Source: an uncultured Spirochaetia bacterium
GTDB taxonomy: Bacteria > Spirochaetota > Brachyspiria > Brachyspirales > Brachyspiraceae
Assembly (NCBI GenBank): GCA_947040495.1
Contig: CAMRBQ010000010.1
Span: 1-52,109, forward strand
Length of the DNA: 52,109 bases
Direction: 5' to 3'
The stretch's first letter is position 1, and every line of letters begins with the position of its first letter. Shown piece by piece: positions 26,216 through 35,062 of this stretch. The notes under the pieces were generated by a model. The model had not been told where the DNA came from and made no database searches. It worked only from the letters and a program-made list of their open reading frames with translations. Made by a program: the position numbers and the translations under genes.

Positions 26216-27895
26216 TTATCTACGAAGGTAACGTATTAACTGTGTAAATAAAAGTACAAATCCCATTATGCCTGATACTATAAAGCCCAACATTCCAATG
26301 ATTGGTATATCGCCAAATATAAATGGTGGGATTTTTGCATGCAATATGAGCGCACTTGATATAATTATTGAAGCAAGCACTATTGAATAGCTAAGCCTAT
26401 TAACCGCTCTATCAAAAGCATTGGCAAGGTCTTCAACACCTTGATGATTGAACTTTATTTCAATAGAACCTTCTTGTATCATTGACATGATATTATTTAT
26501 TTTTTTTGGTAGATTAAATATAATATCCTGTGTACTGTATATCATATTTTTAACTTGCTTGACAATCGATTTGGCATTAAATTGCTCTGTTATATAATCT
26601 TTTATAAGTGGCTTAATTTTGTCAACTATCTTAAAATTTTTATCAAGTTGTCTACCAACACCCTCAAGGATTACAGCTGTTTTTGCCATAAGAGAAATAG
26701 ATGGATCTAGTGTAAGATCATATTTATGTATGAGCGATAAAATTTCGGAAAAAATTTCTTCAATATTAACTTCATCAAGTGATAAGTCAATATATTTTTG
26801 TATTAATTCATATATTTTATTATTGAAAGATTCAAAATTATTTACAGTCTTAAGTTTAGTCATATTTATTATTGCATATGAAAAACGAGTAAAATCTTCT
26901 GTATAGATTGAATATATCATTTCTGATAGAGATTTTTTTATATTTGGTGTAATTATACCAACCATTCCAAAATCAATAAAAGCAATTATATTATCTTTTT
27001 CTACAAAAAGATTGCCGGGATGTGGGTCGGCATGAAAAAAATTATGATGAAATATTTGAACGAACATTGCATTTGTAAGCCTGTCTAATATAATATCATT
27101 ATTAAAATTATAGGCTGATTTGTCGATGTCTGAAATTTTTGTGCCATCAATGAATTCAAGTGTTAATACTTCTTTTGAACAATATGCATCATAGACTTTT
27201 GGTATATGTATTGTATTGTCATTTTTGAAAAATTTATTAAAGCGTTTGATATTATTTTTTTCATATGAAAAATCGAGTTCATTTGTTATCTGATTTTTAA
27301 ATGCATCGATAATATTTACAGGGTCAAAGATAGATATACTAGGGACATATTTTTGCAAAAGGTCTGCAATATCAAAAAGGATGGCGATATCTAATTTTAT
27401 CTTTTCTTCAATATTTGGTCTTTTTATTTTTACAGCAACATTAGTTCCGTCATGCAATGTCGCTCTATGCATCTGTGATATTGAGGCACTTGCATTACTC
27501 TCTCTTTCAAAATATGAAAAAATATTGTCAATTTTATCGCCAAAGCTACTTTCTATTATTTCTAGAGCAATGCTGCCGTCAAATGGTTTAACATTAGACT
27601 GCAGTAAAGAAAGTTCTTTTATAATTGATGGCTCTAATATGTCTTGCCTGTTTGAAAGGATTTGCCCAAACTTTATGAAAGTTGGCCCAAGCTCTTCTAG
27701 CAGCATTCTTATTCTCTGGGCATGTGTATAATCTGTAAGCCGCTTGCCCTCATATTTTTTTGCAATGAAATAAAGCGGCCTAAAATTCCTTAGTACAGGT
27801 ATCTGGCTAATAATATCACTAAAGCCAAATACAATACATGTAGATATAATCTCTTTGTAGCGAACTGTTCTTTTAAATAGATTTTTATTTTTCAA
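26216..27895 (-). CDS. UbiB/AarF (ABC1/ADCK) family atypical kinase
   Basis: 559-residue protein kinase-like membrane protein. The family signatures are present: LGPTFIKFGQILSNRQDI near the start, the Ala-rich loop and Lys in NVAVKIKRPN, and the catalytic-type HADPHPGNLFV with AFIDFGMVG. Two hydrophobic segments at the C-terminus (ILASIIISSALILHA and IIGMLGFIVSGIMGFVLLF) anchor it in the inner membrane. In other bacteria UbiB supports ubiquinone synthesis or lipid-related functions; spirochaetes of this type are not expected to make ubiquinone, so the role here is open. The start is a TTG with no well-spaced ribosome binding site, 17 bases after the phasin-like gene, so it is likely co-transcribed. 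Confidence 0.86.
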   Translation of the reverse strand: MKNKNLFKRTVRYKEIISTCIVFGFSDIISQIPVLRNFRPLYFIAKKYEGKRLTDYTHAQRIRMLLEELGPTFIKFGQILSNRQDILEPSIIKELSLLQSNVKPFDGSIALEIIESSFGDKIDNIFSYFERESNASASISQMHRATLHDGTNVAVKIKRPNIEEKIKLDIAILFDIADLLQKYVPSISIFDPVNIIDAFKNQITNELDFSYEKNNIKRFNKFFKNDNTIHIPKVYDAYCSKEVLTLEFIDGTKISDIDKSAYNFNNDIILDRLTNAMFVQIFHHNFFHADPHPGNLFVEKDNIIAFIDFGMVGIITPNIKKSLSEMIYSIYTEDFTRFSYAIINMTKLKTVNNFESFNNKIYELIQKYIDLSLDEVNIEEIFSEILSLIHKYDLTLDPSISLMAKTAVILEGVGRQLDKNFKIVDKIKPLIKDYITEQFNAKSIVKQVKNMIYSTQDIIFNLPKKINNIMSMIQEGSIEIKFNHQGVEDLANAFDRAVNRLSYSIVLASIIISSALILHAKIPPFIFGDIPIIGMLGFIVSGIMGFVLLFTQLIRYLRR

Positions 27896-27912
27896 AATGA
27901 AGTATATTTATC

Positions 27913-28227
27913 CTAGTTATTCTTTCCATTATCTACTTTTGATTTAAGCTCTTCATATTTACTTTTAAGGTCGTCATATTCTTTACGATTTACCAAACCG
28001 AGTTCATTAACTGCTTTACCAACAGCTCCTTTTATAAACTCTTCAGCATCAGAACGCTTTTCTTCAAAATTAGATGAAACATCCTTTATAAATTTTGCGC
28101 CATCTTCAGCATTTAGTTTGTTTTTTTCGGCAAAATCTTTAGCAGCCTCTTCTATTTTTTCTTTTCCCTTTAAGGCAAAACCTAAGCTAGCATAAAAGGC
28201 ATTTTTTAGATTATCATTTATAGACAT
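27913..28227 (-). CDS. phasin-like coiled-coil protein
   Basis: 104 residues, entirely helical and highly charged, with an amphipathic N-terminus (LKNAFYASLGFALKGKEKIE) and a predicted coiled coil at the end (YDDLKSKYEELKSKVDN). It resembles the small phasin-superfamily proteins often found next to UbiB-type kinases in anaerobic bacteria. A clear AAGGAG site precedes the ATG. It lies 17 bases upstream of the UbiB-like kinase and probably forms an operon with it; a partner or membrane-association role is inference. Confidence 0.65.
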   Translation of the reverse strand: MSINDNLKNAFYASLGFALKGKEKIEEAAKDFAEKNKLNAEDGAKFIKDVSSNFEEKRSDAEEFIKGAVGKAVNELGLVNRKEYDDLKSKYEELKSKVDNGKNN

Positions 28228-28544
28228 ATTGTACTCCTTGTTTTATTATAATCAAAAATTTATACTCATTAGAAGAATTGTCAAGTATATATATATTATT
28301 ATAATACTATATTTAATGGGTAGTTATTTTTATAAGCACATTTAAATAAAATATAAATTAATAAGAAAAAAGTCTATTTGCATATAAAAAATTGTATTAA
28401 TAATGACGAAAATTAATAGTAGTAGATTACTGCATAATTGTAACAAAATTATATAAAGCACGGTATTGGAAGATTCTCTTTCTATAATTTTCAAAATATG
28501 TTAAAGTATATTTGTTGATGAGGATGATAGTTTTTGGGGGATAT
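28228..28544. other. divergent intergenic region, phasin-like/UbiB versus chemotaxis receptor
   Basis: 317 AT-rich bases. On the minus strand TTGACA at 28284-28279 and TATAAA at 28264-28259 could form the phasin-like promoter, but the 14-base spacer is short. On the plus strand I see no convincing promoter for the chemotaxis receptor, only AT-rich stretches. No gene or clear hairpin is visible. Confidence 0.35.
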
Positions 28545-30224
28545 ATGTCTATAAAGAAAAAATTTATATTATTTGCCGTCTATATTTTTATATTATTTGC
28601 TATTATATTTATGTTGGAATTTAGAATATCAAATGCGATAGAAGACTTGCATTCTATAAATAATCTTGTTACACAATCGTCTACAATAGCAAAACAGTAT
28701 CAACAAAACTCGTCATATCTAACACAATTTGCTAGAAATTATGTAGCAACAGGCGATTCAAAGTATGAAATATTTTATAATGACACTATAGCTATATCGG
28801 GTGGCAATTTAGCAATACCTGAAAATTATGATAGAGGGCTTTATTGGTCATTATATATAGGTAGTGGTATAAAACCTAAAGATAGCAAACAAAAAAGGTC
28901 TTATGAAGACATAATGAAAGACCTTAATTTTTCTAAAGAGATGTTTGATAAACTTGCAGAATCAAAAAGTAAGTCTAATCAATTAGTCGCTCTTGAAACA
29001 GAGGCTATTAGTATTGTAAAAAACCTTATAAGAAATAGTGGGGGTAGTATAGCAGAAACAGAAATATATAAGCAAATACAAGCGATAGAAATGCTTAATA
29101 GTGATGATTATCAAAAATATGTATCCAGTATTATGATACCAATAGATGAGTTTTTTGACATGCTGGATGAAAATAATAGCATGATGTTAAAAGAAGTATC
29201 TAGTGCTATAAATATTATTCGTATGTTACTTTTCTTTGTATTAATATTTGCTTTTTTATCTATTATGATTTTCTTTTATATTTTATCCAGAGAGATATCG
29301 AAGTCGCTTGAGCTTTGTACGAAGGTATCTAATTCTATGGCAAATGGGGATATGACATACCAATTATCAAAGAAAGCTTTTGAGAATAAAACTGAGTTTG
29401 GTGTTCTTATAAGAAGCTTTAGTAATATGAAAGATAGTATAAAAGATGTTGTATCATTTGTTAAAACTTCATCAGACACAATAGGTAGCTCAGTAGAGGA
29501 AATAGTGCAAGGCAATATTGATTTAGCCAATAGGACAGAGACACAAGCAGCAGCACTTGAAGAAACAGCAAGCAGTATAGAAGAAATATCTTTCAAAATA
29601 AAAACATCATCAGAAAATTCATCCAAATCTAACGAGCTTATGAAAGAGTCTAAAAAATCTGTATCAGAGGCAAGTTCAATTATAGCAGACACAGCTACTA
29701 ATATATCAGATGTTTTTGAGGCAAGCACAAAGATAGAAAGTATAATAAAAATTATAGAGAGTATAGCATTTCAAACAAATATTTTGGCATTGAATGCTGC
29801 TGTTGAGGCCGCACGTGCGGGAGAACAGGGGCGTGGTTTTGCTGTCGTTGCAACGGAGGTAAGAAACCTAGCTCAGACAACACAAAATTCTGTTAAAGAG
29901 ATTTCATCTCTAATATTAGATGTTAATGATAAAATAAAAACAGCGACTGAGACAGCTACGCAATCAAAAGAAATATTTAATTCAATTGAAAGTAAAATAG
30001 AAGAAAATTCAGAACTTATGGATGATATAAATAATATCGCAATAGAACAACAATCTGGAATAGATCAAATTAATAAAGCAATAAGAGAAATTGATACATC
30101 TACCCAGCAAAATGCCGCCCTAGTTGAAGAATCAAGTGCTTCAAGTGGTGTTTTATTTGATTTAGTAAAACAGCTACTTGAATCTGTGGCATTCTTTAAA
30201 ACAGGGCAACAAGATAAATCATAA
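28545..30224 (+). CDS. methyl-accepting chemotaxis protein
   Basis: 559-residue transmembrane chemoreceptor that signals through CheA/CheW to the flagellar motor. First membrane segment about residues 8-28 ([20 protein letters not shown]), then a periplasmic sensory part of some 200 residues, second membrane segment about 227-250 ([19 protein letters not shown]), a HAMP linker, and the cytoplasmic domain with methylation helices. The signalling tip [20 protein letters not shown] and [16 protein letters not shown] are highly conserved. The ATG at 28545 is chosen because the hydrophobic segment follows at once and a G-run sits just upstream; start codons at 28512-28524 would add a short odd extension. 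The ligand is unknown. Confidence 0.93.
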   Translation: MSIKKKFILFAVYIFILFAIIFMLEFRISNAIEDLHSINNLVTQSSTIAKQYQQNSSYLTQFARNYVATGDSKYEIFYNDTIAISGGNLAIPENYDRGLYWSLYIGSGIKPKDSKQKRSYEDIMKDLNFSKEMFDKLAESKSKSNQLVALETEAISIVKNLIRNSGGSIAETEIYKQIQAIEMLNSDDYQKYVSSIMIPIDEFFDMLDENNSMMLKEVSSAINIIRMLLFFVLIFAFLSIMIFFYILSREISKSLELCTKVSNSMANGDMTYQLSKKAFENKTEFGVLIRSFSNMKDSIKDVVSFVKTSSDTIGSSVEEIVQGNIDLANRTETQAAALEETASSIEEISFKIKTSSENSSKSNELMKESKKSVSEASSIIADTATNISDVFEASTKIESIIKIIESIAFQTNILALNAAVEAARAGEQGRGFAVVATEVRNLAQTTQNSVKEISSLILDVNDKIKTATETATQSKEIFNSIESKIEENSELMDDINNIAIEQQSGIDQINKAIREIDTSTQQNAALVEESSASSGVLFDLVKQLLESVAFFKTGQQDKS

Positions 30225-30296
30225 GCATACTTGCAATTTATTTATATGCATGTTCATATAACTTTATATAAAATATTATTCGGGTTGTAATTTTTC

Positions 30297-30926
30297 ATGC
30301 ATCAAAAAGACAATTTAACATTTGCTAGTATATTAATCATGGTTTCATTTGTATCTATTTCACTTATTTCAAATATAGCGAGTGCAAAGATAGGCAATGT
30401 TTTTGGTTTTGCTGTCGATATGGGGACATTTTTATATCCTTTGATATTTACAATTAGGGATTTAGTGCATAAAAGACTGGGCAAAAATGTTGCACAAAAA
30501 CTTATTATAATATCATCTATATCTGTACTTTTTATGTCAATGTATTTTTATCTTGTAGGGCTTGTCCCCGAGGATAAAAGTTGGGATCTCAATGATGCTT
30601 TTGTAAGTATAGTTTCGCCTGTATTTCGGATAGCATTAGCCTCTATAATATCTGCTGCTATTTCTGAATTGCTCGATACTGAAATATATCATATTATTTA
30701 TAAAAAATTTAAATCAAAATTTCAATGGCTTAGAGTTGTTGCAAGTAATGGAGTTAGTATACCAATAGATAGCATAATATTTAGCCTTATAGCATTCTTT
30801 GGGCAATTACCTACGAGTGCAATTTTTCAAATAATAATATTTAATATTGTTGTAAAATATATAGTAACAATTTTTAGCGTCCCTATGATATATATATTCA
30901 AAGATAAAAGTTATAATAAAAATTAA
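30297..30926 (+). CDS. queuosine precursor transporter (YhhQ/VUT family)
   Basis: 209 residues with six hydrophobic segments, matching the VUT_1/YhhQ family that imports queuosine precursors such as preQ0 or preQ1. Diagnostic stretches are NIASAKIGNVFG, a membrane-embedded FLYPLIFTIRDLVHKRLGK and the SNGVSIPIDSIIFSLIAFFG segment. It stands alone downstream of the chemoreceptor. I looked for a preQ1 riboswitch in the short leader and saw none. A precursor importer suggests salvage rather than, or in addition to, de novo synthesis. Confidence 0.8.
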   Translation: MHQKDNLTFASILIMVSFVSISLISNIASAKIGNVFGFAVDMGTFLYPLIFTIRDLVHKRLGKNVAQKLIIISSISVLFMSMYFYLVGLVPEDKSWDLNDAFVSIVSPVFRIALASIISAAISELLDTEIYHIIYKKFKSKFQWLRVVASNGVSIPIDSIIFSLIAFFGQLPTSAIFQIIIFNIVVKYIVTIFSVPMIYIFKDKSYNKN

Positions 30927-30987
30927 AAAATATTTAACACTTTTATTATAAATTATGTTATACTTAATATATTAGGAGAATGCTTTT

Positions 30988-31341
30988 ATGAAAAAGTTAT
31001 TTTTGTTTTTTGTCGTAGTATTTTTATTGTCGTTACATAGCTCTGTTTTTTCATCTAATTTTCAATATTACTCATTAAAAAATACATCTTGGGAAGGATA
31101 TGGAAAATTAAATAGCTCATATAAATATGGCAGACATAGATTCGATTTTGATAATTCTGATAAAATTGTTCATTCTGTCGATAGAAATTTTGAAGAACTA
31201 TATCAATGGCGTAATAGCTACGATGATAAATTTCAAATGTCAAAGGAGAATCAATACCTTTGGAAAGATATGGATTTAGAAATTATAAACTCATATACAA
31301 TAAAACTAGATGGTCTAGAACTTAGAAAGGTATATAATTAA
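30988..31341 (+). CDS. small secreted protein of unknown function
   Basis: 117 residues with a signal peptide (MKKLFLFFVVVFLLSLHSSV, cleavage near residue 22). The mature part is rich in aromatic and charged residues (SWEGYGKLNSSYKYGRHRF, LYQWRNSYDDKF) and resembles small beta-rich periplasmic proteins, but I recognise no family. AGGAGA lies upstream of the ATG and a TTATACT-like -10 element is visible near 30958. It converges on the sugar isomerase gene. Confidence 0.55.
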   Translation: MKKLFLFFVVVFLLSLHSSVFSSNFQYYSLKNTSWEGYGKLNSSYKYGRHRFDFDNSDKIVHSVDRNFEELYQWRNSYDDKFQMSKENQYLWKDMDLEIINSYTIKLDGLELRKVYN

Positions 31342-31358
31342 TAAAGCTCTATTCTATA

Positions 31359-32150
31359 TTAAGTAGTGATTTTTCTAAGATAATCAAAAGATTTTTTCAC
31401 ACTGTCATGGACTTCTTGTAAGTCTTTAGGTCCTTTGCTAGTATATTCAATTTCAACACTCAAAGGTATATATTTTTTATCATGAACTATATTAATTATT
31501 TTATCAAATTCGATATATCCATCGCCAATAGCAGGGAAATTCCATTCTTGATTTTCGCCCAGTTTATCCTTCAAATGGATATATTTAACACAGCATAAAC
31601 TATCTTTTAAATCATCATATGGCATGATGTTTCCATAAAATATAACATTGGCTGTATCATAATTTAACCCAACATATTCGGAATCTATTTTGCTTAGTAA
31701 AGAGCAAATACTTTTTCCTGTAGGATAATTATTACCATGTGTTTCTATAACAAATGTAATGTCTTTGTCTTCACATATTTTAGAAATATTTTTTATCGTA
31801 TCTACTACCATTTTATCATCATCTAATTTTTCTTTGCCGCTATATGCATCACCAACAATATACTTTGCCCCAAGACGTTTGGCTAAATCAATTGAACATA
31901 TAAAATCATCCCTTTCTGATTGCTCCATAAGATTACTATGTGCACTAATAGATATACATTGACATCCTATATCGGCAAGGGCGTTTTTTATATCATCAAT
32001 CTCTTTGTCGCTCATTTGATTATGTACATGCTCTGTATATCCACGTACAGCAGAAAGTTCAACATAGGAAATATTTGAATTTTTTATACCTGATAGCATA
32101 TCATTAAATGTAAATCCATGATAGGTATTTGAGTTTAAGCATAATTTCAT
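31359..32150 (-). CDS. sugar phosphate isomerase/epimerase (xylose-isomerase-like TIM barrel)
   Basis: 263-residue TIM barrel of the AP endonuclease 2/xylose isomerase-like superfamily, which includes sugar epimerases, IolE/IolI-type enzymes and hydroxypyruvate isomerases. Metal-site positions are recognisable: Glu in FVIETHGNN, Asp and His in GLNYDTANV and IHLKDK, and Glu in PLSVEIEYTS. The barrel begins MKLCLNSNTYHGFTFNDM. The substrate cannot be decided. It is monocistronic by position, between a small secreted protein and an outer-membrane protein, with no obvious sugar-operon neighbours. Confidence 0.78.
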   Translation of the reverse strand: MKLCLNSNTYHGFTFNDMLSGIKNSNISYVELSAVRGYTEHVHNQMSDKEIDDIKNALADIGCQCISISAHSNLMEQSERDDFICSIDLAKRLGAKYIVGDAYSGKEKLDDDKMVVDTIKNISKICEDKDITFVIETHGNNYPTGKSICSLLSKIDSEYVGLNYDTANVIFYGNIMPYDDLKDSLCCVKYIHLKDKLGENQEWNFPAIGDGYIEFDKIINIVHDKKYIPLSVEIEYTSKGPKDLQEVHDSVKKSFDYLRKITT

Positions 32151-32201
32151 ATTTTATCCTCTCATAAAAATATTATATATAATTTTATAACAATATTATA
32201 C

Positions 32202-33035
32202 TTAGAATATACGATACTGCAAGCCAAGTTTTGCCTCTATGTATATTTCATGTGTAAGATAATTATATGATAAATATTGACCAACATGGCCTTCGCCATA
32301 AAGAAAAAGTTTATCATTAATATTAAGCTTTGCTGAGGCAACAACACCAAGTTTATGCCCTATCTCAACTTCCTCCCCCATATAATTTAGCACATAGTTT
32401 ACACCAATATTTATAGGATATATATTGAACATAAAATAATTATTAAACGAATATGAAAAAGTCTTATTTTTTCTTATAAAATAAGTGAAGTCATCATAAA
32501 AATATGCATCAACGTTCATATCTCTGTATACAATTTTCAAGCTAGAAATGAGTGTGAATCGATAAACATTTACACTTATAGTAGGCTCAAGTTCAATGAA
32601 ATAGCCATTTTTATTTTCAGATTTTTGGTTTTTTAATACATCTGAAGAATAGTCGGCATTAACATTGTCAAAACTATAAAAACCAAGACCATCTACTATG
32701 TTATAATAAGAAACAAATCCTATTGTTGCTTTTAGTCTGAATAAATTTACAGGAACTACATCAACATAGGCTTTGATAATATTGGCATATAATCCCAAGT
32801 CATTTTCCACACCAAATTTTATTTTAGCATTGTCAAATAATGAATTATCAATATTCATTATAGGCATCCTATAAAAAAAATCGAGTTCCCAATTCCCTTC
32901 AATAGGTTTATACTGTCCTAAGAAGGATGTATTTATATAAAATCCTTTTGTTGTATTGGTGTCATAAAACATAGAATATACATTTATGGAAATGATGTTT
33001 ATTATTAATAGAATTAAAATTATATTTTTTAGCAT
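32202..33035 (-). CDS. putative outer-membrane beta-barrel protein
   Basis: About 277 residues with a signal peptide (MLKNIILILLIINIISINVYS). The mature chain alternates hydrophobic and polar residues in strand-sized units (AKIKFGVENDLGLYANI, KLFLYGEGHVGQYLS) and ends in Tyr-Arg-Ile-Phe, the terminal aromatic signature of outer-membrane barrels. I recognise no named family. The ATG at 33035 is used; a TTG two codons upstream is possible. No ribosome binding site is obvious. Confidence 0.55.
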   Translation of the reverse strand: MLKNIILILLIINIISINVYSMFYDTNTTKGFYINTSFLGQYKPIEGNWELDFFYRMPIMNIDNSLFDNAKIKFGVENDLGLYANIIKAYVDVVPVNLFRLKATIGFVSYYNIVDGLGFYSFDNVNADYSSDVLKNQKSENKNGYFIELEPTISVNVYRFTLISSLKIVYRDMNVDAYFYDDFTYFIRKNKTFSYSFNNYFMFNIYPINIGVNYVLNYMGEEVEIGHKLGVVASAKLNINDKLFLYGEGHVGQYLSYNYLTHEIYIEAKLGLQYRIF

Positions 33036-33198
33036 TGTCAAAGTTATTATATCATAAAATAGTATTTTTTTATATTTAACATGTTTTTACTATATTAACA
33101 AGTGAATATATAAGGATATCTAATTATAAATATATTGTTGATATTTTATAATACTAAGATAGTATAAATACAAATATAAAATTGGAGTTTTGAAAAAC

Positions 33199-34128
33199 AT
33201 GTCTACTATATATGATTCAATAATAATAGGTGGTGGCCCTGCGGGGCTTTGTGCATTGCTATATTTAGGAAGAGGGCTTACAAATAGTATTTTAATTGAG
33301 AGGAAGGGGATTGGTGGTCTTGTATCTAGTACAGAGCATATTGAAAATTATTTGGGATTTAAATCTATAGATTCATTTGACCTTATAGAAAAAATGAAAG
33401 AGCATGCCTTAGAGTTTGCCAAAGATTCAATACGTTATGATGAGGTGGAATCGATATCAGATTTTGACAAAGAGATAAAAACTATAAAAACCTCTGATGG
33501 TGATGAATATAAAACAAAAAGTATAATACTTTCACTAGGTACAACTACAAAAAGTATAAATGTTACTGGCGAAGAAAAGTTTGTTGGTAGGGGTATATCA
33601 TATTGTGCTACATGTGACGGGGCTTTTTATAAGGATTTAGAGATAGCCTTGGTTGGTGGTGGTAATAGTGCATTTGATGAGGCGATATTCCTAACAAGGT
33701 TTGTCAAAAAAATATACCTTATACATAGAAGAAAAGAATTTCGTGCGAGTGAAGTTCTTGTACAAAGATTAAAAGATACTGGTAAAGTTGAGTTTGTATT
33801 AGATTCTGTAATTGAAGAAATAGTTGGTGATAATAAAGTGTCTAGTATAAAAATTAAAAATATAATATCTAATGAAGTAACAGAAAAAAATATAAGTGGA
33901 GTTTTTGTATTTGTTGGACAAAATCCTTCTACATCTTTAATAGAAAATACACCTATAAAACTAAACAATGAAAAATATATAATAGCTGACATGAATATGC
34001 ATACTAGTGTCGATGGTATTTTTGCTTGCGGTGATGTTATAGAAAAAAATGTTAGACAAATTGCCAATGCTGTTGGTGATGGTGCTATTGCTGCTAGTGA
34101 AGCGATAAAGTATATTCAATCTTTATAA
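33199..34128 (+). CDS. trxB: thioredoxin reductase
   Basis: NADPH-dependent flavoenzyme that reduces thioredoxin. FAD site IIIGGGPAGLCALLYLGRG near the start, redox-active dithiol in SYCATCDGAFY (Cys136 and Cys139), NADPH site ALVGGGNSAFDEAI, and FACGDVIEKNVRQIANAVGDG at the end, all canonical. The ATG at 33199 is preferred: GGAG at 33184-33187 is 11 bases away, whereas a TTG at 33190 is only two bases from it. Length 309 is typical. Confidence 0.93.
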   Translation: MSTIYDSIIIGGGPAGLCALLYLGRGLTNSILIERKGIGGLVSSTEHIENYLGFKSIDSFDLIEKMKEHALEFAKDSIRYDEVESISDFDKEIKTIKTSDGDEYKTKSIILSLGTTTKSINVTGEEKFVGRGISYCATCDGAFYKDLEIALVGGGNSAFDEAIFLTRFVKKIYLIHRRKEFRASEVLVQRLKDTGKVEFVLDSVIEEIVGDNKVSSIKIKNIISNEVTEKNISGVFVFVGQNPSTSLIENTPIKLNNEKYIIADMNMHTSVDGIFACGDVIEKNVRQIANAVGDGAIAASEAIKYIQSL

Positions 34129-34131
34129 GAC

Positions 34132-34155
34132 AATATAATAATAAAAAATTATATT
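34132..34155. terminator. AT-only hairpin between convergent genes
   Basis: AATATAAT (34132-34139) pairs with 34148-34155 across 8 bases, followed by a T-rich stretch. It fills the 27-base gap between trxB and the convergent outer-membrane gene, so a bidirectional terminator is plausible, but the stem has no G or C. Confidence 0.35.
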
Positions 34156-34914
34156 TTATTTATTTAAAAGTTTTCTAAAGTCATAGGCATAGTATATCCA
34201 AGCACCAAAGCCAAAGGCAAATTGGTTTTTTCCAACTTGATTGACAAACGGTGATAAGTTTATACCAAATGTAGCATCATTATTAAATGCTAAATATAAT
34301 CCAAGTCCAAGATGGTCTAAGTATGAAACATATTCACCATAAAAATCATAAGAGATATGATATTCAATATAAATGCCTAGTAGTGAAAATCCTAAAAATG
34401 AACCGGGGTACAGTGCCAAAGAGCCTTTTAATCTAACCGCTTCAACAATACCCAAGGGGTTATCAAAATACATAGGGACTTCTATATTTATAAAGCCACT
34501 CATGAAATCACCCAACCCTCCTAAATAATGTAGCTGCGGGTTAAGTCCAAAATTCTGACCTTTGGAAGATGGGAAAAGTATTTCAGCTGCCCCTATAAGT
34601 CCTTCCATAAATTGAAAGCGTGGCATTATAGAAAACTGATATGTTCCAGCACCTATACCAATCTCTGGAGTATATGAGATGGGCAATACACCAGCAAAGA
34701 TATCGATATTTCTAGTGATGCCATAATTTAAATATATAGGCGATTGAAATGCAACTTCTTTATATTTTGCACCAACATTTCTTGTATCAAGATAGCCAGT
34801 TAGACCGAGTGTCATCTGCCCTGTCATACCAGAATACATATCATATGGAAAGCCAAGCAAATGGCTAGATGATATGATGGTTATTATAGATAGAAATATT
34901 ATTAATTTTTTCAT
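34156..34914 (-). CDS. putative outer-membrane protein of unknown function
   Basis: 252 residues with a signal peptide (MKKLIIFLSIITIISSSHLL, cleavage before FPYDMYSG or close by). The mature part is rich in Gly, Tyr and Phe with alternating strand patterns (GYLDTRNVGAKYKEV, YGITRNIDIFAGVLPIS, FAFGFGAWIYYAYDF), consistent with an 8-12-stranded barrel or a porin-like protein. Terminal residues are RKLLNK rather than an aromatic one. No family recognised. A strong terminator-like hairpin sits just upstream, isolating it from the acyl-CoA synthetase gene. Confidence 0.55.
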   Translation of the reverse strand: MKKLIIFLSIITIISSSHLLGFPYDMYSGMTGQMTLGLTGYLDTRNVGAKYKEVAFQSPIYLNYGITRNIDIFAGVLPISYTPEIGIGAGTYQFSIMPRFQFMEGLIGAAEILFPSSKGQNFGLNPQLHYLGGLGDFMSGFINIEVPMYFDNPLGIVEAVRLKGSLALYPGSFLGFSLLGIYIEYHISYDFYGEYVSYLDHLGLGLYLAFNNDATFGINLSPFVNQVGKNQFAFGFGAWIYYAYDFRKLLNK

Positions 34915-34981
34915 TTGACAACAGTTTAATATATAAATTAAATGATTTCAAGTGAATAATTATATTTTATTAATTGAAAAA

Positions 34982-35044
34982 AGGCTTTGAAATATTCTTT
35001 ATATAAATAATTTTTTAAATATATAAAGAGTATTGTCAAAGCCT
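34982..35044. terminator. long bidirectional terminator hairpin
   Basis: AGGCTTTGA (34982-34990) pairs with TCAAAGCCT (35036-35044), and after one mismatch the stem extends a further 13-14 pairs into the AT-rich interior. An A-run at 34977-34982 gives a U-tail on the minus strand and T6 at 35046-35051 gives one on the plus strand. It lies just after the acyl-CoA synthetase stop and should end its transcript. Confidence 0.8.
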
Positions 35045-35062
35045 ATTTTTTATTTCTATTTA

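Noticed and set aside
29276..29728. A 150-codon open frame on the minus strand opposite the chemoreceptor
   Set aside because: It lies wholly inside the conserved signalling domain gene and mirrors its codon pattern.
30225..30296. PreQ1 riboswitch before the queuosine precursor transporter
   Set aside because: No C-rich loop, A-rich tail pairing or recognisable pseudoknot is seen in the short leader.
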